From the NCBI GenBank assembly GCA_964505385.1, contig CAZDIA010000039.1, positions 1 through 22,292 on the forward strand: 22,292 nt of DNA, given 5' to 3'. The position numbers were made by a program, and so were the translations under genes. The notes below the pieces were generated by a model. It was not told where the DNA came from. It searched no databases and worked only from the letters and a program-made list of their open reading frames with translations. The stretch comes from SLJN01 sp964505385 (GTDB lineage: Bacteria; Bacteroidota; Rhodothermia; Balneolales; Natronogracilivirgulaceae). Positions 16,149 through 22,292 of this stretch are shown here, one piece after another (position 1 is the stretch's first letter; the number at the start of each line of letters is the position of its first letter).

Positions 16149-16934
16149 TTAATCTTGTTCATGTTCTTCTAAAGGATCTTTGCGCAGATTTTCTTCTTCA
16201 CTTTCTATACCGGCCCAGTTCAGATATTTATTTCTGACGTAGTCGGCAAGTTCGGGAATTTCATTTCGATTCCACTCAAGCGGATTGATAGGTGGATGTA
16301 TGTAGGCAGTCACCTTCCCTTTACGGGTGACCAGCGAATTGCCGGGACACAATTCCCGTGTACCCTCCACATAAATCGGCACGAGAGGGTACCCCAGGTC
16401 GTAAGCCATAAAAAAGGCGCCATGTTTAAATTTGCCGATAACTCCTTTGTGTTTCCGGGTTCCCTCCGGCGCAAAAAACACCGAACTGCGCTGCTTTTTA
16501 ACCTTTTCTATAGCTTTGTTCAGCATCTCAATTGACTTTTTGGAATCCTTTCGATCAATAAACAGCTGGTCGGTTAATTTACCGGCGATAAAGAAAAAGG
16601 GATTATACATCAGCTCGCGTTTGGCAACAAACCGTATATTGGGAAGCCACATCGAGATAACAATAAACAAATCGAGGGTGGATGAGTGATTCATGATAAA
16701 TACCGCAGGCTCTTTCGGAACGGGCCCTTTATACTCCATCCGGAAATCGACCCCCGCCACCCATAAGGTACTTCTCCCGACGATGAAACCAAGATAGGTG
16801 AGCAGCGGATCTCTGAGTTTTCCAAAAGAAACTATCACACCGATAACCAGAATAAATACGCATATAAATAAAATCAGGACGAACCAGATGAATATGATCA
16901 CCGAGCGGAGATAGTCTGTAACAGTAGGCTTCAT
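16149..16934 (-). CDS. 1-acyl-sn-glycerol-3-phosphate acyltransferase (PlsC family)
   Basis: A 261-residue membrane acyltransferase that would add the second acyl chain to lysophosphatidic acid in phospholipid synthesis. Residues ~12-36 are a hydrophobic membrane anchor. The catalytic HX4D motif is NHSSTLD at 82-88, followed by FVAKRELMYNPFF (motif II region), FAPEGTR at 154-160 (motif III, glycerophosphate binding) and VPIYVEGT near 185-192 (motif IV). The C-terminus is charged and acidic, ending EEHEQD. The ATG at 16934 is well placed. The gene is monocistronic here and converges on the small zinc-ribbon gene. The plsC symbol is likely but paralogues acting on other lipids exist, so I leave the symbol blank. 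Confidence 0.9.
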   Translation of the reverse strand: MKPTVTDYLRSVIIFIWFVLILFICVFILVIGVIVSFGKLRDPLLTYLGFIVGRSTLWVAGVDFRMEYKGPVPKEPAVFIMNHSSTLDLFIVISMWLPNIRFVAKRELMYNPFFFIAGKLTDQLFIDRKDSKKSIEMLNKAIEKVKKQRSSVFFAPEGTRKHKGVIGKFKHGAFFMAYDLGYPLVPIYVEGTRELCPGNSLVTRKGKVTAYIHPPINPLEWNRNEIPELADYVRNKYLNWAGIESEEENLRKDPLEEHEQD

Positions 16935-17316
16935 TTACATTTTTTCTTTTTAATATAGATACCACCATCCCAACAAACCAACAGGAAATTCAGATGTGCC
17001 AATATATTTGCGGAATTTTCCGGGCTGTCCGGGCAACGGAAGCCACCCCGCTTGTGCCGACAGCCGGCGATGAAACCCGGGCTGACCGGGAAGCGGAAGC
17101 CACCCTGGTTGTGCTGTCTGTTTTTATTTAATGCAACCTTTAAATCCCATCCGAAATTCTGACACAATTATTCTGAATTTTGGACAAAAAGCGTTATAAT
17201 ATGTTCCAACAGGTCACTCGATTGATGCTTGATGCACATATGATTAATATTCAGTTATTTGGCTAAATCTGATAATTCCACTTCAACACCCTTTTTATAA
17301 TCCAAACAGAAATTAA
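16935..17316. other. Spacer between plsC-like gene and argB
   Basis: A divergent intergenic region that should carry promoters for both neighbours. A TATAAT box at 17195-17200 is a possible -10 for the arg operon, but no convincing -35 precedes it. I cannot recognise an ARG box. A two-copy direct repeat at 17020-17118 is listed separately. Confidence 0.4.
17020..17118. repeat. Two-copy direct repeat, 57-base period
   Basis: CCGGGCTGTCCGGG at 17020 and CCGGGCTGACCGGG at 17077 each lead into CGGAAGCCACCC and a TTGTGC word. The G+C-rich copies stand out in an A+T-rich spacer. They lie between the divergent plsC-like and arg promoters. A related GTAGCCGGGCTGTCGGC stretch occurs at about 4866-4882, after the AAA+ gene. 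Confidence 0.65.
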
Positions 17317-18165
17317 TTGAATCAGGAAATCAACACAGAAAAGCATACCGGGCAGATTGTCCTCATCAAATATGGCGGGAATGCTATGACTGATGAGACA
17401 ATCAAAGAGAATTTGCTTCAAGAGGTCTCATACCTGAAGCAGTCCGGCTTCCGGCCGGTAATTGTCCATGGCGGCGGGCCTGTGATCAAAGAAACGCTGG
17501 ATGCCGCCGGTATTGAAAGCGAGTTTATCGGCGGGCACCGCAAAACCGACGAAACCTCTATGCGTTTTGTTGAAATGGCACTTCGCGGTGCCGTAAACGG
17601 CGAACTGGTTTCCATTCTTAACCGGGAGCGTGTGGGAGCGGTAGGCATCAGCGGCAAAGACGGCAATCTTGTAATCGCCGAAAAACGTTATCATGAAGCT
17701 ACCGTCGATGGCAAAACGCAAAAGGTGGATTTGGGTCAGGTCGGAGATGTTCAATCTGTGAACCCGCACATCGTGCGCGTGCTGCTGGATAACGGCTACC
17801 TGCCGGTCATTTCCCCGGTATCACTTGGCAAAGACGGAACCGATTACAACATCAACGCGGATATGTTTGCCGGTCACCTTGCCGGTGCTCTGAAAGTTTA
17901 CTCCTATATGGTGCTCACCAATGTAGACGGACTGATGGAGGATATCGACAAACCGGATTCTTTGATCCGCAAAGTGACCCTTGAAGACCTTAAAACGAAA
18001 TACTCCAGTGTGATCCACAGTGGTATGATTCCCAAAATTGATTCCTGCCAAATCGCACTCAGCAGCGGTGCCGTTCAGGCTTGCATTATCAATGGAACAC
18101 GGCGTGGCGCACTCACTGAAGCCCTTACCCACGATGAATTTAACGGAACCAAAATATTAGCTTGA
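17317..18165 (+). CDS. argB: Acetylglutamate kinase
   Basis: A 282-residue amino-acid kinase that phosphorylates N-acetylglutamate, the second step to ornithine. Signature pieces are IKYGGNAM (residues 17-24, ATP phosphate loop), VIVHGGGPVI, GGHRKTDE (substrate loop), NGYLPVISPVS, YNINADMFAGHLAGAL and HSGMIPKIDSC near the C-terminus. The start is TTG at 17317, directly after an in-frame TAA, so no longer form is possible and no ATG lies before the phosphate loop. Only ~16 residues precede that loop, so the long N-terminal helix of arginine-inhibited kinases appears to be missing. First gene of the arg operon; it overlaps argD by one base (TGATG). Confidence 0.94.
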   Translation: MNQEINTEKHTGQIVLIKYGGNAMTDETIKENLLQEVSYLKQSGFRPVIVHGGGPVIKETLDAAGIESEFIGGHRKTDETSMRFVEMALRGAVNGELVSILNRERVGAVGISGKDGNLVIAEKRYHEATVDGKTQKVDLGQVGDVQSVNPHIVRVLLDNGYLPVISPVSLGKDGTDYNINADMFAGHLAGALKVYSYMVLTNVDGLMEDIDKPDSLIRKVTLEDLKTKYSSVIHSGMIPKIDSCQIALSSGAVQACIINGTRRGALTEALTHDEFNGTKILA

Positions 18166-19364
18166 TGATCCAAAAAAACTGGCACGAACTTGACCAAAAA
18201 TATCATTTTAATCTCTATAAGCGGTTTCCGGCAACGCTTGAACGCGGCAAAGGCTGCCGGGTTCGGGATACCGAAGGCAACGAATATATTGATGCGCTGG
18301 CAGGAATCGCCGTCAACAGTATCGGGCACTGCCACCCACGGCTGGTTTCAGCTCTGAAAGATCAGGTTTCCCGGCTGATCCACATTTCGAATTTTTACAC
18401 CTCCGAACCACAGGTGCGACTGGAAGAAAAACTCATTAACCTTACCGGCCTCGATCGCATTTTCTTTACCAACAGTGGGGCAGAGGCGGTTGAGGGGGCT
18501 TTCAAAGTCGCCCGCAAGTACGGACATCAAAACGGGAAATCCGGTAAAATCCTGAGCCTGAACGGGGCATTTCACGGCAGAACGCTCGCCACTATCGCCA
18601 CCGGCAAATCGGATTATCAAAAGGGATTTGAACCCATGCCCTCAGGATTCAAACAGGTTGAATTTAATGATATTCAGGCTATTGAAAATGAGATGGACGA
18701 CACCACGGTGGCGGTGATTATCGAACCTATCCAGGGTGAAGGCGGGATACGACCTGTGGACCGGGAATACCTGCAACAGGTGCGGAGATTATGTGATCAA
18801 CACGGTGCGCTGTTAATTATCGACGAGATCCAATGCGGCATCGGTCGAACCGGTTATATGTTTGCATATGAGTACTACGGTGTAAAACCGGATATTCTGA
18901 CTATCGCAAAAGCTATGGGCGGAGGCGTTCCCATCGGTGCGGTAGTAGCGAGAGAGCACGTGGCAAATGCGCTTACTTACGGCAATCACGGCACTACTTA
19001 CGGCGGAAGCCCGCTTGCCACACGCGCAGCACTTGAAACCCTCAATATTATTGAGGAAGAGGAACTTATACAGGCCGCTGCCGAACAGGGCAAATGGTTC
19101 CGGGAACAACTGGACGAGTGGGCCAAAGAAGAAGATGCTGTAAAGGAAGTTCGGGGAATGGGGCTGATGATCGGTGTTGAGCTGAACTTTGAGGCCAAAG
19201 AGGTCATACAAAAAATGTTTAAACAAAGTGTTTTGGCTAATGCCGCATCAGGTAAAGTAGTCCGGATGGTTCCGCCGCTTACTATTTCTCAGGTGGAACT
19301 GACCGCTGTTTTTATCGCTCTGAAAGACGCAGTAAAACAAGTGAAGGCTGAAAAAAATGAGTAA
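18165..19364 (+). CDS. argD: Acetylornithine aminotransferase
   Basis: A 399-residue class-III PLP aminotransferase converting N-acetylglutamate semialdehyde to N-acetylornithine with glutamate as amino donor. Visible signatures are FTNSGAEAVEGAFKVARKYG (cofactor phosphate site), NGAFHGRTLATIATGK, VIIEPIQGEGGI, IIDEIQCGIGRTG (the aspartate that contacts the pyridine nitrogen), and IAKAMGGGVPIGAVV with the Schiff-base lysine at 249. The ATG at 18165 overlaps the argB stop by one base; a TTG one codon earlier is less likely. It overlaps argC by eight bases (ATGAGTAA). This subgroup can also act on ornithine or succinylated substrates, but the neighbours make the arginine role the best reading. 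Confidence 0.94.
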   Translation: MIQKNWHELDQKYHFNLYKRFPATLERGKGCRVRDTEGNEYIDALAGIAVNSIGHCHPRLVSALKDQVSRLIHISNFYTSEPQVRLEEKLINLTGLDRIFFTNSGAEAVEGAFKVARKYGHQNGKSGKILSLNGAFHGRTLATIATGKSDYQKGFEPMPSGFKQVEFNDIQAIENEMDDTTVAVIIEPIQGEGGIRPVDREYLQQVRRLCDQHGALLIIDEIQCGIGRTGYMFAYEYYGVKPDILTIAKAMGGGVPIGAVVAREHVANALTYGNHGTTYGGSPLATRAALETLNIIEEEELIQAAAEQGKWFREQLDEWAKEEDAVKEVRGMGLMIGVELNFEAKEVIQKMFKQSVLANAASGKVVRMVPPLTISQVELTAVFIALKDAVKQVKAEKNE

Positions 19365-20549
19365 AATTCGAATCGTCATAGCAGGGGCTACCGGCTACAC
19401 CGGTTCCGAACTGGTCAGGTTGCTTCTGGATCATCCCGATGTTGAAATTGCAGACGTCACCTCCAGTTCCAGGGCGGGCGTCCGGTTTGATGAAGTATAT
19501 CCGCAGTTCAGTGGCTTTTTTGATAAAAAAATGATTGCCACCGAGGATATTGATCCGGCCGCATATGATGCCGTCTTTCTGGGTCTTCCACACGGTATCT
19601 CGATGGATTTTGTCAAAAAACACGGCTATGCCGGTACCCCGGTCATCGACCTGTCCGGTGATTTCCGGCTGAGCAGCGCTACTCTTTATAATCAATGGTA
19701 TCCCGAAAAACATGTGCTGCCCGATTCCATCAGCGATGCGGTCTATGGGCTTCCGGAGTGGTATGCTGGTGAAATCCGCAATGCCGATCTGATTGCCAAC
19801 CCGGGATGTTATCCGACATCGTCGATTTTACCGCTCATCCCGTTAATGAACAGCGGAAAAGTTGACCCGCATACCGTTGTCATTGATACCAAATCCGGCG
19901 TCACCGGAGCGGGGGCCAATCCCAAACCCAACACGCATTTTCCCACAGCCAACGACAATTTCTCGGTATACGGATTAAAAACGCATCGCCACACACCGGA
20001 GATTGAAGATGTTGTGAACCGTGTCACCGGAACACAGCCCACCATTCAGTTCACCCCTCACTTGCTGCCGGTAAGCCGGGGAATTTTGACCATGGTTTAC
20101 GGCCGGGCCAACGGAGTATCCGATGAGCAGGAAGTTCGTTCCTGGTTTGAAGATGCATATGCGGATAAACCGTTTGTTAAAGTAGCAGATGCTCCACCCA
20201 ATCTGCATCACATCCGCGGAACCAACTACTGCGCCCTTTATCCCACTTTCGATGAGCGAACCGGTAATGTGATCGTAATATCGGTTATCGATAATCTGGT
20301 GAAAGGCGCAGCCGGGCAAGNNNNNNNNNNNNNNNNNNNNNNNNNNNNNNNNNNNNNNNNNNNNNNNNNNNNNNNNNNNNNNNNNNNNNNNNNNNNNNNN
20401 NNNNNNNNNNNNNNNNNNNNAATGTGATCGTAATATCGGTTATCGATAATCTGGTGAAAGGCGCAGCCGGGCAAGCAATTCAAAATTTAAACCTCCGGTT
20501 CGGCATACAAGAAGAAACCGGCTTGAAACACTCATCATTAGCTCCCTGA
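19357..20549 (+). CDS. argC: N-acetyl-gamma-glutamyl-phosphate reductase, interrupted by an assembly gap
   Basis: An NADPH-dependent reductase that turns N-acetylglutamyl phosphate into the semialdehyde. The N-terminus is a Rossmann fold, GATGYTGSELVRLL, with the active-site cysteine at 151 in NPGCYPTS. HLLPVSRGIL and LYPTFDERTGNVIVISVIDNLVKGAAGQ follow. As written, 100 Ns (20321-20420) break the frame and a premature stop follows. The 55 bases on either side of the Ns are identical. Merging them removes gap plus duplicate, restores the frame, and the protein continues AIQNLNLRFGIQEE to a TGA at 20547-20549. The result is 345 residues, the normal length. The gene is therefore intact in the organism, in all likelihood. 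It sits six bases before argJ. Confidence 0.93.
20266..20475. other. False scaffold gap: 100 Ns between identical 55-base ends
   Basis: Positions 20266-20320 and 20421-20475 are the same 55 bases, from AATGTGATCG to GGGCAAG, on the two sides of exactly 100 Ns. This is the mark of two contigs that overlap by one k-mer and were joined with a fixed-size gap. The true distance is about minus 55 bases. The reading frame of argC confirms the merge. Confidence 0.93.
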
Positions 20550-20555
20550 TAAATT

Positions 20556-21767
20556 ATGTCCGATTTATATTCTATGTCCACGGTAAAAGGGTTCCGGTTC
20601 TGGGGAGCCCATATCGGTATTAAATCCAAACGACGTGATCTCGGCCTGATCTATTCCGAGGTTCCTGCCAGTGAAGCCACTTTGTTCACCCGAAATCTGG
20701 TAGTTGCCGAGCCGATCAAATTGATGAGAAAACGCAACCCGAAGGGCAAGGCTCAGGCGATTGTAGTGAATTCCGGAAATGCCAATGCCTGCACCGGCCG
20801 GCAGGGTATGAAAGGAGCTGAGGCGATGGTTAAAACAGCTGCAAAGGAGATGGACCTGGATCCCAATCATGTGATTATCGCATCGACGGGTGTAATCGGG
20901 CATACGTTCCCGACGGATAAAGTGGTGCAGGGAATCAAAGACAACGTCCGCAAACTGAGTGAGCGGCGGGTTGCTTCCAACCTGCTGGCAAATTCCATTC
21001 TCACAACGGATACCTTCCCGAAAGAGGAATATCTGAGTTTTAAACTTGGCAAAACCGAGGTCAACATGGCCGGGGTCGCCAAAGGTTCGGGTATGATCCA
21101 TCCCAATATGGGAACGATGCTTTCATTTATCGTAAGCGATGTGGCAATCAGTCCGGAACTGCTGGATGAGGCGCTTCGTGAAGTCACCGATAAAACTTTT
21201 AATATGATCACCGTGGATGGCGATACTTCCACCAATGATATGGTATCGGTGCTTTGCAATGGGATGGCCGGCAATAAAGAGATTACAGAAAAGAACGAGT
21301 ATTACGAAAAATTCAAGAAGCAGCTTCACCGGGTGTGCATGAGCCTGGCTAAACTGATCGTCTCCGACGGAGAGGGCTCCACCAAGTTTATTGAGTATGA
21401 GGTGAAGGGAGCCAAATCTGAGGAAGATGCCCGCAAGGTTATCAACACCGTCTCGGATTCAAGCCTGGTTAAAACAGCCATTTTCGGCCGCGACCCCAAC
21501 TGGGGGCGGATTCTCGCTGCAGCCGGTCGCTCGGGCGCCGATTTTGATCCGGAGAAAACCGACCTGCACATGGGAAGTAAAAAATTGCTGCAATTACTGA
21601 AAAACGGTCAGCCAACCGGTGAAAATCTGACTCAGCTCAAAAAGATGATGCGATCCACCCACATCCGGATCGTATTGAATCTAAAAGCGGGCGAACATTC
21701 AGCTATCGGATGGGGCTCCGATCTTTCTTATGAATACGTAAGGATTAACGCGGAGTACACTACATGA
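20556..21767 (+). CDS. argJ: Bifunctional glutamate N-acetyltransferase / ornithine acetyltransferase
   Basis: A 403-residue ArgJ that moves the acetyl group from N-acetylornithine to glutamate, releasing ornithine and regenerating the first intermediate. Key pieces are VVNSGNANACTG, IIASTGVIGHTFPTDKV, VNMAGVAKGSGMIHPNMGTML, TVDGDTSTNDMV and FGRDPNWGRILAAAGRSG. ArgJ is made as a precursor that cuts itself before a threonine in the N-M-A-T-M-L motif. Here that reads N-M-G-T-M-L, so the alpha chain would end at G186 and the beta chain start at T187. Whether it is mono- or bifunctional cannot be told from sequence. Last gene of the arg operon, six bases after argC; argF, argG and argH are not in the window. 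Confidence 0.94.
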   Translation: MSDLYSMSTVKGFRFWGAHIGIKSKRRDLGLIYSEVPASEATLFTRNLVVAEPIKLMRKRNPKGKAQAIVVNSGNANACTGRQGMKGAEAMVKTAAKEMDLDPNHVIIASTGVIGHTFPTDKVVQGIKDNVRKLSERRVASNLLANSILTTDTFPKEEYLSFKLGKTEVNMAGVAKGSGMIHPNMGTMLSFIVSDVAISPELLDEALREVTDKTFNMITVDGDTSTNDMVSVLCNGMAGNKEITEKNEYYEKFKKQLHRVCMSLAKLIVSDGEGSTKFIEYEVKGAKSEEDARKVINTVSDSSLVKTAIFGRDPNWGRILAAAGRSGADFDPEKTDLHMGSKKLLQLLKNGQPTGENLTQLKKMMRSTHIRIVLNLKAGEHSAIGWGSDLSYEYVRINAEYTT

Positions 21768-21810
21768 GCCATGGAAGCCGGAGTTTTTTATTAAGTTCTC
21801 TTAGTATTTT

Positions 21811-21972
21811 TCTGGGTGGTTCTGGGTTCTGGGCACTGGGTGCTCGGCGCTGGGGTAAGTGAAAGAGGAGTATTTGGTCATTGGAATCCGGAGTTTTCCT
21901 AAGATATACGGAGTAAGTATTATTGATTATTTTTTTACCCAGTACCCAGCACCCAGAACCCAGCACCCAGTC
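21811..21972. repeat. CTGGGT-rich imperfect inverted repeat between convergent genes
   Basis: The left arm (21811-21858) is a run of CTGGGTTCTGGGCACTGGGTG-type words and the right arm (21937-21972) is its rough complement, ACCCAGTACCCAGCACCCAG. About 35 bases can pair with mismatches across an ~80-base loop. A short direct repeat, CCGGAGTTTT, occurs at about 21779 and 21889. Lying between the argJ stop and a convergent gene's stop, it could end transcription both ways, or be a dispersed repeat. Confidence 0.7.
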
Positions 21973-21977
21973 ACCCC

Positions 21978-22292
21978 TCACTTAACCAGTGTCATCTTAT
22001 CGGTCCTAACTCCCGTGGGAGCTTCCAGCCGGTAGATATAAACTCCGCTGGCAAGACCTGATCCGTCAAACGAGTACTGGTGCGTGCCGGCTTCGAGCTG
22101 CTGATCGACCAGTGTGGTTATTTCGCGTCCGTTTACATCATACACGCTTAAACGGGTTTCGCCGGATTCAGGAAGGTCAAACTCAATAGTAGTTACCGGA
22201 TTAAACGGATTGGGATAGTTGCTGTGCAATGTGAGTTGTTCCGGAATTTCATCTTCTTCATCTATGCCGACTACAACACTTTCATCAATTTC
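21978..22292 (-). CDS. C-terminal part of a secreted protein with a sorting tail (partial)
   Basis: The 3' end of a gene that continues past the right edge; 104 residues are visible. An acidic linker (DESVVVGIDEEDEIPEQ) leads to a ~80-residue C-terminal domain: LHSNYPNPFNPVTTIEFDLP, then LSVYDVNGREITTLVD, a HQYSFDGSGLASGVYIYRL stretch, and the end TDKMTLVK. This is the type A C-terminal sorting domain pattern used by the type IX secretion route or its relatives to send large proteins to the cell surface. It is very common in Balneolota, Rhodothermota and Bacteroidota. The cargo lies outside the window, so its function is unknown. No start is visible; the TTG reading as residue L of LHSNY is internal. 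Confidence 0.88.
   Translation of the reverse strand, partial: EIDESVVVGIDEEDEIPEQLTLHSNYPNPFNPVTTIEFDLPESGETRLSVYDVNGREITTLVDQQLEAGTHQYSFDGSGLASGVYIYRLEAPTGVRTDKMTLVK

Noticed and set aside
20266..20475. argC as a true pseudogene, or a real 55-bp tandem duplication
   Set aside because: Exactly 100 Ns between identical k-mer-sized ends, and a perfect frame after merging, fit a scaffolding artefact better.

Overview
The window looks like a chromosomal piece of a Balneolota/Rhodothermota-type bacterium (FCB group). The main pointer is the last gene on the minus strand. It ends in a secretion/sorting tail with the NYPNPFNP motif, a GVYIYRL segment and a terminal KMTLVK, a form typical of these lineages. 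Supporting hints are several genes without a clear Shine-Dalgarno site, non-ATG starts, and an acetylated (ArgJ-type) arginine pathway. This placement is an inference from gene content, not a phylogeny.

Layout. Positions 1-4848 form a small defence-like or selfish-gene cluster. It holds an HNH endonuclease on the minus strand, an AbiE-type (type IV) toxin-antitoxin pair on the plus strand with a perfect 12-bp inverted repeat ahead of it, and a DUF4143-type AAA+ ATPase with two stacked palindromic sites just ahead of its start codon. Positions 4922-6344 hold no gene. They are a tandem array of eight ~180-bp units that contains a second-level 559-bp repeat made of three units. Positions 6638-11119 are a two-gene RND efflux operon (lipoprotein adaptor plus inner-membrane pump), ending in a good hairpin terminator. 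Next come a four-helix DoxX/YkgB-like membrane protein (minus) and an NAD(P)-binding SDR/DUF2867 protein (plus). An 825-bp gene-free stretch (13358-14182) carries a large, near-perfect inverted repeat.

Positions 14183-15641 are a thiamine salvage pair, thiM-thiE, on the minus strand with an 8-base overlap. A 58-residue zinc-ribbon-like protein (15934-16110, plus) and a PlsC-type acyltransferase (minus) follow. Positions 17317-21767 are a tight argB-argD-argC-argJ operon that would take N-acetylglutamate through to ornithine and recycle the acetyl group. The run of Ns inside argC looks false: the 55 bases on each side are identical, and merging them restores a clean 345-residue ArgC. The window ends with the tail of a secreted protein on the minus strand.

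The long intergenic gaps are filled with several unrelated repeat families: a 125-bp direct repeat, the 180/559-bp array, a 94-bp-arm inverted repeat, a ~10-bp minisatellite, a 57-bp direct repeat, and CTGGGT-rich inverted arms. This repeat load and the small palindromes ahead of the AbiE pair, the AAA+ ATPase and the efflux operon are the most notable non-coding signals. No tRNA, rRNA, CRISPR array, transposase or riboswitch was recognised.
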